A stretch of DNA of 12,640 bases from an uncultured Erysipelotrichaceae bacterium (GCA_910586285.1 CAJUGR010000053.1:1-12640), one strand, 5' to 3'; counted from the first letter of the stretch, positions 1 to 6,203 are shown. Translations and numbers: made by a program. Notes: generated from the sequence alone by a model not told the origin.

Positions 1-126
1 ATTTTGGCTCACGTTTCCGGTAAAATCCGTATGCATTACATTCGCATTTTACCGGGTGATCGTGTCACCGTAGAGATTTCACCCTATGATTTAACACGTG
101 GGCGTATTACATTCCGACACAAATAG
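1..126 (+). CDS. infA: Translation initiation factor IF-1, C-terminal part
   Basis: The window opens inside this gene; 41 codons remain in frame from base 1, ending at TAG 124-126. The product includes HVSGKIRMHYIRILPGD and ends LTRGRITFRHK, the typical end of IF-1, a single OB-fold protein of about 72 residues that binds the 30S A site with IF-2 and IF-3 during initiation. Roughly the first 30 residues lie outside the window. Position directly before rpmJ and rpsM is the usual Firmicutes order, so it is probably co-transcribed with them from a promoter upstream of the window. Confidence 0.95.
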   Translation: MLAHVSGKIRMHYIRILPGDRVTVEISPYDLTRGRITFRHK

Positions 127-148
127 TCGTGAATAAGGAGGGAAACGC

Positions 149-265
149 ATGAAAGTAAGACCGTCTGTCAAACCAATATGCGATAAATGCCGTGTCATTA
201 AACGTAAAGGTCGCGTTATGGTAATTTGTGAAAACCCAAAACATAAGCAAAGACAAGGAAATTAA
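149..265 (+). CDS. rpmJ: 50S ribosomal protein L36 (bL36)
   Basis: A 38-residue protein beginning MKVRPSVKPICDKCRVIKRK, the standard L36 sequence. It is a late-assembling large-subunit protein that binds 23S rRNA. The zinc ligands C11, C14, C27 and H32 are all present, so this is the zinc-binding (C+) form, not the cysteine-free paralogue used under zinc starvation. An AAGGAGGG ribosome-binding site lies about seven bases before ATG 149. It sits 22 bases after infA and 18 before rpsM, as expected in the operon. Confidence 0.97.
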   Translation: MKVRPSVKPICDKCRVIKRKGRVMVICENPKHKQRQGN

Positions 266-283
266 TGGAGGTGTAATTGCATA

Positions 284-649
284 ATGGCTCGTATTGCAGG
301 TGTCGATATTCCACGCGATAAGCGTGTTGTAGTATCATTAACGTATATATATGGCATCGGCCGTTCTACGGCTGAGCAAATTTTGGCGAAATGCAAAATC
401 AGCGAAGATATCCGAGTAAAGGATCTGAACGATGAGCAGGTAAACGCCATTCGCGGTGAGGTAGATAAAATCAAAGTCGAGGGTGATTTACGCCGTGAAG
501 TCAATTTGAATATTAAACGTCTGATGGAAATCGGATGTTATCGCGGTATCCGCCACCGTAAAGGCTTACCGGTACGCGGACAGCGTACGAAGACGAATGC
601 CCGTACCCGCAAAGGTCCGGCTCGTGCTGTTGCAGGTAAGAAGAAATAG
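284..649 (+). CDS. rpsM: 30S ribosomal protein S13 (uS13)
   Basis: A 121-residue protein starting MARIAGVDIPRDKRVVVSLT and ending in the basic tail NARTRKGPARAVAGKKK. S13 sits in the head of the small subunit, contacts 16S rRNA, the P-site tRNA and the B1 inter-subunit bridges. The central segment GCYRGIRHRKGLPVRGQRTK is the conserved rRNA-binding part. Length is normal for bacteria. GGAGGTG at 267-273 sets the ATG at 284. Next gene rpsK starts 23 bases after the stop. Confidence 0.98.
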   Translation: MARIAGVDIPRDKRVVVSLTYIYGIGRSTAEQILAKCKISEDIRVKDLNDEQVNAIRGEVDKIKVEGDLRREVNLNIKRLMEIGCYRGIRHRKGLPVRGQRTKTNARTRKGPARAVAGKKK

Positions 650-672
650 GACGATAGGAGGGAAAAACGACA

Positions 673-1065
673 ATGGCGAAAGGTAAAACAGGTGCAAGAA
701 AGCGTCGTGTCCGCAAGAATATTGCGCGCGGTGTTGCACATATACATTCAACTTTTAATAATACGATCGTTACTATTACGGATGACAGCGGAAATGCCGT
801 TGCATGGTCCAGTGCCGGTGCGCTTGGATTCAAAGGATCACGTAAGTCCACTCCGTATGCTGCACAGATGGCCGGTGAAGCAGCCGGTAAAGCAGCGATT
901 GAAAATGGTATGAAAACCGTATCGGTTAATGTAAAGGGCCCGGGTCCGGGACGTGAAGCTGCAGTTCGAGCATTGCAGGTTGCCGGATTGGAAATCACCA
1001 TGATCAATGATGTGACGCCGATTCCGCATAACGGATGCCGTCCACCGAAGCGTCCACGTGGTTAA
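673..1065 (+). CDS. rpsK: 30S ribosomal protein S11 (uS11)
   Basis: A 130-residue protein of normal length. It contains the family hallmarks ARGVAHIHSTFNNTIVTITD, WSSAGALGFKGSRKSTPYAA and the C-terminal PIPHNGCRPPKRPRG. S11 lies on the platform of the small subunit near the mRNA exit site and interacts with S18 and S21. The AGGAGGG at 656-662 with ten bases to ATG 673 is a strong ribosome-binding site. It is followed directly by rpoA, the standard alpha-operon order. rpsD, which follows rpsK in enteric bacteria, is absent here, as is usual in Firmicutes. Confidence 0.98.
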   Translation: MAKGKTGARKRRVRKNIARGVAHIHSTFNNTIVTITDDSGNAVAWSSAGALGFKGSRKSTPYAAQMAGEAAGKAAIENGMKTVSVNVKGPGPGREAAVRALQVAGLEITMINDVTPIPHNGCRPPKRPRG

Positions 1066-1090
1066 ACAACTTTGATTGAGGAGGTATAGC

Positions 1091-2050
1091 ATGGAAAAAT
1101 TTGAACGTGCAAATTTTGAAGTCAAAGAATATGTAGAGTCTGAGCATTATGGCAAGTTTGTATTGGAGCCCTTGGAAAGAGGCTTTGGCGTTACTATTGG
1201 AAATGCACTAAGACGTGTTTTGCTATCCTCATTACCGGGAGGCGCCGTATTTTCAATCAAAGTGGACGGTGTTTATCACGAGTTCACAGCGATTCCGGGA
1301 ATTGTTGAGGACGTCACTGCCATTATTTTGAATATCAAGACATTGATCATGAAGATTCAAGATGATGAGGTGTATACACTTCGTATCTCCAAACAGGGTC
1401 CCGGAGAAGTTTGCGGTGCGGATATTATCTGTCCGGACGGTGTGGAAATCCTGAATAAGGATTTACATATCTGTACGTTAGAAGAGGGCGGATCGCTGGA
1501 AATGGAACTGCAGGCGCGCGTAGGACGCGGCTATGTCAGTGCCGATACGAATAAATCCTTATATCAGTCCCAGAATCAACCGTTGGGTACGATTTATACC
1601 GATTCCATTTATACACCGATTGATCGGGTATCTTATAATGTAGAACCGACTCGGGTCGGACAAAATGCAAAATACGATAAAGTGGAATTGGAAATATGGA
1701 CCAATGGTTCGATTACTCCGGTGGAATCCATTGCCTTGGCGGCAAAGATTCTCATCGATCATTTGGAACTTTTAACCAACGTTCATGAACAAGTGAATGA
1801 GATGGAATCACTGATGAAAGAGGCACAAGGAGAAACCCAGAACAAGGGACTCGTTATGATGATTGAGGATCTGGATTTGTCCGTGCGTTCTTATAACTGC
1901 CTGAAACGAGCCGGCATTCAAACGGTTGAGGAATTAACTCAGAAGACCGAAGATGAAATGATGCGCGTTCGTAACTTAGGTAAGAAGTCATTAAAAGAAG
2001 TCAAAGATAAAATCTATGATCTTGGATTAAGTTTCAAATCATATGAATAG
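1091..2050 (+). CDS. rpoA: DNA-directed RNA polymerase subunit alpha
   Basis: A 319-residue protein beginning MEKFERANFE. The N-terminal dimerisation and assembly domain covers about residues 1-230, with GFGVTIGNALRRVLLSSLPG (31-50) as its signature. A flexible acidic linker (about 232-252) leads to the C-terminal DNA- and activator-binding domain (about 255-319). In that domain R266 in SVRSYNCLKRAGI matches the E. coli UP-element-binding arginine 265, and LGKKSLKEV (296-304) is the second DNA-contact helix. The reading frame could extend back to a TTG at 1076, but the AGGAGG at 1079-1084 would then lie inside the gene, so ATG 1091 is the start. rplQ follows 23 bases later. Confidence 0.98.
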   Translation: MEKFERANFEVKEYVESEHYGKFVLEPLERGFGVTIGNALRRVLLSSLPGGAVFSIKVDGVYHEFTAIPGIVEDVTAIILNIKTLIMKIQDDEVYTLRISKQGPGEVCGADIICPDGVEILNKDLHICTLEEGGSLEMELQARVGRGYVSADTNKSLYQSQNQPLGTIYTDSIYTPIDRVSYNVEPTRVGQNAKYDKVELEIWTNGSITPVESIALAAKILIDHLELLTNVHEQVNEMESLMKEAQGETQNKGLVMMIEDLDLSVRSYNCLKRAGIQTVEELTQKTEDEMMRVRNLGKKSLKEVKDKIYDLGLSFKSYE

Positions 2051-2073
2051 CGCAAAAGGGAGGTTAAATACCA

Positions 2074-2439
2074 ATGTGGAATCGTAAATTAGGACGTACT
2101 GCCGACCATCGCAAAGCGTTACTGCGCAATATGGCAACATCTTTGATCATTCATGGTCAAATTGAAACAACAGAGATGAAGGCCAAAGAACTTTCAGCGG
2201 TAGCAGATGAGTTGATTACGTTGGCAAAACGCGGCGATTTACACGCTCGCCGTCAGGCCGCAAGCTATGTACGTGATGTGGTTGCCGATGAAAAAACGGG
2301 ACAAACAGCGTTACAAAAGCTGTTTACCGAAATCGGTCCGTTATATGCAGATCGTAATGGCGGTTATACGCGTGTGGTAAAAACAAGATTGCGTCGCGGT
2401 GACAGTGCGCCGATGGCAATTATTGAATTCGTAAAATAA
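2074..2439 (+). CDS. rplQ: 50S ribosomal protein L17 (bL17)
   Basis: A 121-residue protein beginning MWNRKLGRTADHRKALLRNM, the hallmark of L17, and ending GDSAPMAIIEFVK. L17 binds 23S rRNA near the peptide exit tunnel. GGGAGG at 2058-2063 precedes the ATG by ten bases. It is the last gene of the alpha operon: a strong terminator overlaps its stop codon region. In Bacillus subtilis the next genes would be ecfA1, ecfA2 and ecfT. Here they come only about 5.1 kb later, after an accessory islet. Confidence 0.98.
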   Translation: MWNRKLGRTADHRKALLRNMATSLIIHGQIETTEMKAKELSAVADELITLAKRGDLHARRQAASYVRDVVADEKTGQTALQKLFTEIGPLYADRNGGYTRVVKTRLRRGDSAPMAIIEFVK

Positions 2440-2465
2440 AAGTCCGTGAAAACGGATTTTTTCAT
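2438..2465 (+). terminator. Rho-independent terminator after rplQ
   Basis: AGTCCGT at 2441-2447 pairs with ACGGATT at 2452-2458 (one G-T pair) around a GAAA loop, followed by a run of six T (2457-2462). A-rich sequence on the 5' side could extend pairing with the T tract. It lies immediately after the rplQ stop codon and ends the ribosomal-protein operon. Confidence 0.88.
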
Positions 2466-2477
2466 AAGTGAGCGATA

Positions 2478-2486
2478 TGGTATAAA
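2478..2486 (+). promoter_or_regulatory. Possible extended -10 element downstream of rplQ
   Basis: TGGTATAAA reads as an extended -10 box (TGn plus TATAAA), 15 bases after the rplQ terminator. I see no good -35 box at the right distance. It could start a longer transcript for the lipoprotein gene at 2658. The same eleven-base word ATATGGTATAA occurs again at the stronger candidate at 2590-2598. Unproven. Confidence 0.3.
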
Positions 2487-2568
2487 GGAAGAAAAACGAT
2501 AAAATGCTGCAAAGACTGATTTTTATTTTAAGAGAAATATGCTATTCTTTTGATGGATGGATTGCTTA

Positions 2569-2598
2569 TTCATCAAGAGAGAAGGAATATGGTATAAT
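2569..2598 (+). promoter_or_regulatory. Promoter for the lipoprotein-trmR pair
   Basis: A perfect TATAAT at 2593-2598 is preceded by TGG at 2590-2592, making an extended -10 (TGnTATAAT). The best -35 at suitable spacing (18 bases) is a weak TTCATC at 2569-2574, which is acceptable when the -10 is extended. Transcription would begin near 2605, about 50 bases before the ATG at 2658. Confidence 0.6.
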
Positions 2599-2657
2599 AC
2601 CAATGGTGGGATTCATTGAACGATCATATACTGATAGTAATGTAAGGGAGATTTGTT

Positions 2658-3779
2658 ATGAAAAAGCGATTAACGATATTACTATTGTTATTGTTTTTAT
2701 GTTCTTGCAGCAGTAAGATGGATATCGCAATAAACGAGAATATGGAATCGGAGTATGGAAAGGAATTGGAATCCTCGTTGCTTTTTGATCAAGAAAAGAG
2801 TGATGAGAACCTCACTGTAAAAGAAATAAAGGACTATGACAATAAAAAGTTAGGCGAACAGGAAATCACTGTTGTTTTTGCGGTGGAGGATAAAACGCAG
2901 GAAGAGAAAGTAAAGGTGACGGTAAAAGACACCAAAGCGCCGGAGATAAAACTGAAAAGGGAATCTGTGGAAATCACTGCCGGCGACGGCTTCAATCCGG
3001 CAAGCAATATTGAATCGGTGAAAGATCCGATTGACGGCGATATAAAAAAGAGTGATAATTCTAAAATCAATAAAAACGGTTATATCATTGTGAGTGATGT
3101 GGATACCAAGACAGTAAAAGATGGCTATAAAGTGAAAGTTACCGCTTACGATGTCAATGGAAATAAAGCAGAAAAGGAATATACCGTAAATGTAAAGGCA
3201 AAGCCGGAGGAGTCTGTTAATCCTCCGACAGCGAATGCCGGCAGCGGTGGATACGATAGCAATTTGGATCCCTATCAGGCAGAACCGTATTATGTGAACG
3301 GAATTTTATTGGTGAACAAAAAACATCCGTTGCCCCCGAGTTTTGGAGCATTGGATCCTACGGCGGCAGCGGCTTTGGCACAATTACAAAGTGCCGCACA
3401 AAATGCCGGTCATGCCATTCCTACGATGAGCGGTTTTCGAACTTATGATTATCAGGTTACATTATATAACCGTTATGTAGCGCAGGATGGTCAAGCGGCA
3501 GCGGATACGTATTCTGCCCGTCCGGGATTTAGTGAACATCAAACTGGTTTGGTATTTGATGTCGGAGCGATTGATAATAACTTCGGTAATACCGCCGCGG
3601 GTCGTTGGCTGCGTGATCATTGTCATGAATTTGGTTTCATTATCCGTTATCCGCAAGGCAAGGAAAACATCACCGGTTATATGTATGAACCATGGCATAT
3701 TCGTTATGTCGGAGTAAGTGTAGCGGCGGAAATTTATCAGCGCGGAATAACTTTGGAGGAATATTTAGGTGTCTATTAA
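2658..3779 (+). CDS. VanY-family D-alanyl-D-alanine carboxypeptidase lipoprotein
   Basis: A 373-residue exported protein that should trim the terminal D-alanine from peptidoglycan stem peptides outside the cell. Residues 1-16 are a lipoprotein signal peptide (KKR, a long leucine stretch, lipobox LCSC), with C17 as the lipidated residue. Residues about 20-90 and 91-180 look like two beta-rich Ig-like modules; the second begins DTKAPEIKLK and resembles DUF5011-type repeats. A Pro/Gly-rich linker (183-205) leads to the catalytic domain (about 207-373). There SGFRTYDYQ (258-266), SEHQTGLVFD (292-301, zinc ligands H294 and D301) and EPWHIRYVG (344-352, E344 and H347) make up the complete VanY/peptidase M15 site. 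GGGAG at 2645-2649 precedes ATG 2658. The end overlaps trmR by eleven bases. Substrate specificity (D,D versus L,D cleavage, D-Ala versus D-Lac) cannot be read from sequence. Confidence 0.9.
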   Translation: MKKRLTILLLLLFLCSCSSKMDIAINENMESEYGKELESSLLFDQEKSDENLTVKEIKDYDNKKLGEQEITVVFAVEDKTQEEKVKVTVKDTKAPEIKLKRESVEITAGDGFNPASNIESVKDPIDGDIKKSDNSKINKNGYIIVSDVDTKTVKDGYKVKVTAYDVNGNKAEKEYTVNVKAKPEESVNPPTANAGSGGYDSNLDPYQAEPYYVNGILLVNKKHPLPPSFGALDPTAAAALAQLQSAAQNAGHAIPTMSGFRTYDYQVTLYNRYVAQDGQAAADTYSARPGFSEHQTGLVFDVGAIDNNFGNTAAGRWLRDHCHEFGFIIRYPQGKENITGYMYEPWHIRYVGVSVAAEIYQRGITLEEYLGVY

Positions 3780-4380
3780 AATGGGGATACGAATGAAATT
3801 GATTAGCGAGATGGAAGCATATGCTCAGGTACACGGCGTTCCGATTATGGAGAAAGAAGGAATCAACTTTCTGTGTGATTGGATTCAAAAGAATCATATA
3901 GGTCGCATATTGGAAATTGGAACGGCCATTGGTTATTCTGCTATTCGCATGGCGTTGTGCAATGAGCAAGTCAGAGTAGTCAGTGTAGAACGTGATGATC
4001 AACGCTATGCGATGGCGGTAGAAAACGTACAAAAAGCCGCTTTACAAGATCGTATTACATTGGTTCACGAGGATGCGTTGGAATATGAGGCAGAAGGAAT
4101 GTTTGATCTTTTGTTTATCGATGCAGCTAAAGCTCAATATCTTAAATTCTATGGGCGATTTGAAAAGCATCTTCCAATCGGTAGTTATATCATCAGTGAT
4201 AATTTAAACTTTCATGGATTTGTCGAACACCCTGAAATAATTCGATCTCGTCATTTGAAACAAATGGTGAGAAAGATAACTGCTTATCGAAATTTTTTAG
4301 AAACAGACGAAAAACTGAGTACAGAGTTCTTTGATGTCGGCGATGGGATTGCGATAAGTCGAAAAAAAGCTGAAAAATAA
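3769..4380 (+). CDS. trmR: tRNA 5-hydroxyuridine methyltransferase TrmR-like (class I SAM methyltransferase)
   Basis: A 203-residue member of the O-methyltransferase family 3 group. Residues 16-60 (EAYAQVHGVPIMEKEGI, then EIGTAIGYSAIRMAL) closely match B. subtilis YrrM/TrmR as I remember it. That enzyme methylates 5-hydroxyuridine at tRNA wobble position 34 to 5-methoxyuridine. Motif I (SAM binding) is EIGTAIGYS at 49-57; SVERD (72-76) carries the acidic residue that binds the SAM ribose; FIDAAK (116-121) and SDNLNFHG (143-150) hold the metal and catalytic aspartates D118 and D144; VGDGIAISRKK is the family C-terminus. The start is uncertain. GTG 3769 has GGAGGA (3755-3760) eight bases upstream and is preferred; ATG 3781 or 3793 are alternatives. 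The N-terminus is about 15-20 residues shorter than TrmR of B. subtilis. Overlap with the previous gene suggests translational coupling. Confidence 0.85.
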   Translation: MSIKMGIRMKLISEMEAYAQVHGVPIMEKEGINFLCDWIQKNHIGRILEIGTAIGYSAIRMALCNEQVRVVSVERDDQRYAMAVENVQKAALQDRITLVHEDALEYEAEGMFDLLFIDAAKAQYLKFYGRFEKHLPIGSYIISDNLNFHGFVEHPEIIRSRHLKQMVRKITAYRNFLETDEKLSTEFFDVGDGIAISRKKAEK

Positions 4381-4392
4381 TAAAATTAAGGG

Positions 4393-4420
4393 TTAAAAAG
4401 GCTGTACAATGTGGTACAAT
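4393..4420 (+). promoter_or_regulatory. Promoter for the RraB-like gene
   Basis: TACAAT at 4415-4420 is preceded by TGG (4412-4414), giving an extended -10. A weak -35 TTAAAA at 4393-4398 lies 16 bases upstream. The start of transcription would be near 4427, leaving a very short leader before ATG 4446. No hairpin terminator is seen after trmR, so read-through from upstream is also possible. Confidence 0.55.
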
Positions 4421-4445
4421 AATAACAAGAAAGTGGTGATTTAGG

Positions 4446-5258
4446 ATGAAGAAAGTCATACCGGTATTAGCCGTATTGGGAAGTGCCGTAGCCTTTGCGG
4501 TTTATAAGCTAAAAAAAGAAGAACAGGCACAGTTAATGGATTTGGATGAGGGGTTGCTGGAGGACGAAGATATCGACTTTCACCCTGAAGAAGCGGACGC
4601 ACCCGAAACACCCGTTTATGAAGATGAGCCGGTTAGTGAATCTGTCAAATCAGAACCGACGGAACCGGAAGAGGAACCGATCATCAAGGAAGAAGAGCCT
4701 GATTTTGCGACAACCGAAAAGAGCATTGATATTCCGGTAAGCGACATCCAGCAGTTGTTAAAGGAAGCAGCAGCGGAAAGTGAATTGCGTGAACAGATGG
4801 AATCAATGATGAGAGAAAATGAGGCCGCAATGAATGCGGAATCACAGGAAATAACAGAAGAAACAGAAGAAGCGGAGGATGAAGCCGACGATATGGTAGA
4901 TGAAGAAATATATAATGCACATTATCCGCATTTGACAAACCGTATGATTGATGATATTAATATGATGACAAAGGAAGCCATTGAAGCATTGGCCAAAGAT
5001 GGTGATGTGCATTCCCATGAAAGACCGGTTCAGCATATGGTATCATTCCGAAATAAGGAAGATTTGGAGAGCTTTAAAAATCGGGTGATAAACAAGGGCT
5101 TTGTGATCACCAAAGGTGAAGAAGAATGCGATTTGATTGTTTTGCATATCTCAGCGATCGATGAGGAAAAGCTGGTAAGTCATATCCTCTATTTGGCGGA
5201 CCAAGCTTATGCATTTAACGGTGAATATCGCGGATGGCAAAGTAAAGTCAGCTTCTGA
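4446..5258 (+). CDS. Membrane-anchored protein with RraB-like C-terminal domain
   Basis: A 270-residue protein in three parts. Residues 4-20 are one hydrophobic segment (VIPVLAVLGSAVAFAVY) followed by KLKK, which by the positive-inside rule suggests an anchor with the bulk of the protein in the cytoplasm. Residues about 25-160 are very rich in Glu and Asp with little hydrophobic content, probably disordered, with a possible helix at 101-130. The C-terminal 166-267 contains HMVSFRNKEDLESFKNRVINKGF and ends LADQAYAFNGEYRGWQSKV. This resembles the RraB fold (ribonuclease E inhibitor B family), where the GEYDGW-type ending is conserved. RraB binds and restrains RNase E in E. coli. Whether this protein regulates a nuclease is unknown. 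It has its own promoter and terminator, so it is a single-gene unit. The RraB assignment is from memory of the family pattern, not a search. Confidence 0.72.
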   Translation: MKKVIPVLAVLGSAVAFAVYKLKKEEQAQLMDLDEGLLEDEDIDFHPEEADAPETPVYEDEPVSESVKSEPTEPEEEPIIKEEEPDFATTEKSIDIPVSDIQQLLKEAAAESELREQMESMMRENEAAMNAESQEITEETEEAEDEADDMVDEEIYNAHYPHLTNRMIDDINMMTKEAIEALAKDGDVHSHERPVQHMVSFRNKEDLESFKNRVINKGFVITKGEEECDLIVLHISAIDEEKLVSHILYLADQAYAFNGEYRGWQSKVSF

Positions 5259-5273
5259 TTTTAATATCACGAT

Positions 5274-5309
5274 AAGGAATTGTATCAATCATGACACAGT
5301 TCCTTTTTT
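5274..5309 (+). terminator. Rho-independent terminator after the RraB-like gene
   Basis: AAGGAATTGT (5274-5283) pairs with ACAGTTCCTT (5296-5305) with one G-T pair, an inner TCA/TGA pairing and a short loop, followed by a T run (5304-5309). It starts 15 bases after the stop codon. The IS element begins immediately after it. Confidence 0.88.
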
Positions 5310-5321
5310 ATAACTTCCAAT

Positions 5322-5342
5322 ACCACGTGCTATGCGCGTGGT
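5322..5342 (+). repeat. Left-end hairpin of the IS200-type element
   Basis: A nine-base-pair stem (ACCACGTGC with GCGCGTGGT, one T-G pair at the seventh position) closes a TAT loop. It lies 105 bases before the tnpA start. In IS200/IS605 elements such subterminal hairpins are bound by the transposase dimer for cleavage. Confidence 0.8.
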
Positions 5343-5391
5343 CAGAGTTTGACGGAATGAAAGAATTAAAAAAATGAAAAAACACACCAGA

Positions 5392-5400
5392 TGCTATAAT
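5392..5400 (+). promoter_or_regulatory. -10 element of the IS transposase
   Basis: TGCTATAAT is a perfect extended -10 box inside the IS, 46 bases before the tnpA start. No good -35 is visible at 16-18 bases upstream. AGGAGGTG at 5431-5438 is a strong ribosome-binding site for the dead gene. Confidence 0.5.
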
Positions 5401-5446
5401 CCTGATGATTTGGCGATCACAGTAAATTATAGGAGGTGTGCTGGCT

Positions 5447-5911
5447 ATGAAAGACACGAAAACATTATCACATACAAGCGATATTTGTAAATACCATATA
5501 GTAATAATTCCAAAATATAGGCGAATGGTAATATACAATAGATTGAGAAAGATATTGGAGAAATACTGAGAAGCCTGTGTGAAACCTGGGGTAGAGCTGT
5601 TGAAAGCAGAAGCAGGCCCAAATCATATACATATGTTAATTACAATACCGCCTAAATATGCAGTATCAGAACTTATGGGGGATTTGAAAAGCAAAATAAC
5701 ATTGATGATATTTGATCAGCACGTGAATTTAAAATATAAATATGGGAATAGGAAAACTTGCGAAAAAGGATAATATTGTGTAACAGTAAGACACAATGAG
5801 TAGCAAGTACGAGAGTACATCCGGAACCGGTTGGCGGAAGACAAACTAGCGGATCAAATGAGCATGAAAGAATTTATAGATCCATTTACAAGGGAATCGG
5901 TGAAGAAATAA
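5447..5911 (+). pseudogene. tnpA: IS200/IS605-family transposase TnpA (Y1), disrupted
   Basis: Read in one frame from ATG 5447, this gives a nearly full-length Y1 transposase (155 codons) broken by stops at 5567 (TGA), 5771 (TAA) and 5801 (TAG). Recognisable parts are CKYHIVIIPKYRR near the start, the HUH metal site GPNHIHML, PPKYAVSELMGDLKSK, and YIRNRLAEDKLADQMSMKEF with the presumed catalytic tyrosine. Between 5551 and 5583 the family sequence (KDIGEILRSLCE) is found in another frame. This points to a one-base loss near 5550 and a two-base loss near 5584-5587, which together restore the frame. The stops at 5771 and 5801 replace a Tyr and a Lys position of the family consensus as I recall it. 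An in-frame fragment from 5579 is not a separate gene. The element cannot move on its own. Confidence 0.9.
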
Positions 5912-6023
5912 AAGACAATAAAAGAGCTCCTTTGAGGGGCAGTCAGCGAAAGTGGTGTGGTTGTCAAAGCTTCAATGGACCTTCCTGTCCTCACAGCAAA
6001 ATGCCTTTACAGGGAGAGTATAT

Positions 6024-6044
6024 ACCACGTCTTATAGGCGTGGT
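6024..6044 (+). repeat. Right-end hairpin of the IS200-type element
   Basis: ACCACGTCT pairs with AGGCGTGGT around a TAT loop, nine base pairs with the same T-G pair at position seven as the left copy. It is in the same orientation and differs from it at four bases, which fall into two exchanged pairs (G-C to C-G and C-G to T-A), so the fold is kept. Confidence 0.8.
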
Positions 6045-6147
6045 ATTGAAATGCTTGTTATACTGGCTTGTTTTACTTTCACGATGAATTATTAGGACGA
6101 CTGGACTTATATGACAGTATGAATAAAGGGGAGTTCTATACTTATAT

Positions 6148-6176
6148 TTGCGTATTTTTAAAAATATCAGTATAAT
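6148..6176 (+). promoter_or_regulatory. Sigma-A-type promoter for the DUF308-like membrane protein
   Basis: TTGCGT at 6148-6153 and TATAAT at 6171-6176 are separated by 17 bases. Transcription would start near 6183, about 20 bases before ATG 6204, with AAGGAG at 6191-6196 as ribosome-binding site. The stretch 6057-6147 before it shows nothing further. Confidence 0.7.
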
Positions 6177-6203
6177 GTTACCAATCAAGAAAGGAGTATC
6201 AAG

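Larger units (their letters stand above)
5311..6056 (+). mobile_element. Decayed IS200/IS605-family insertion sequence
   Basis: About 740 bases, a normal size for an IS200-type element, which carries a single Y1 transposase and moves as single-stranded DNA. It contains a broken tnpA (5447-5911) and matching hairpins near both ends (5322-5342 and 6024-6044), as the family requires. A further small hairpin follows tnpA (GCTCC 5926-5930 with GGGGC 5936-5940). The exact outer ends are not fixed because the family makes no target duplication. Left of the first hairpin, TTCCAATACCACG (5315-5327) is mirrored by CGTGGTATTGAAA (6039-6051) with one mismatch. Base composition is richer in A and T, with many ATA and AGA codons, unlike flanking genes. 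The non-coding stretches 5311-5446 and 5912-6056 are the IS ends. Confidence 0.88.

Noticed and set aside
513..1007. A long minus-strand frame across rpsM and rpsK
   Set aside because: It is antisense to two ribosomal proteins with textbook sequences and has no family resemblance. Such frames arise from the codon pattern of highly expressed genes.
1076..1090. TTG start for a longer rpoA
   Set aside because: The strong AGGAGG at 1079-1084 would be inside the extended gene, and RpoA normally begins at the MEKFERANFE-like sequence.
2504..2716. A 70-codon reading frame in the gap before the lipoprotein gene
   Set aside because: No convincing ribosome-binding site, it runs 59 bases into the lipoprotein gene in another frame, and it spans the predicted promoter. 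The composition looks like translated spacer.
5349..5400. TTGACG at 5349 paired with TATAAT at 5395 as an IS promoter
   Set aside because: The spacing is 40 bases; the TATAAT may work as an extended -10 instead.
5579..5773. A separate small gene starting at GTG 5579
   Set aside because: It is the middle of the broken IS transposase between its first and second in-frame stops, not an independent gene.
5447..5911. Stop-codon recoding in the transposase rather than decay
   Set aside because: All three stop codons occur and a shifted segment is present, and no intact neighbouring gene shows in-frame stops, so recoding is not needed.
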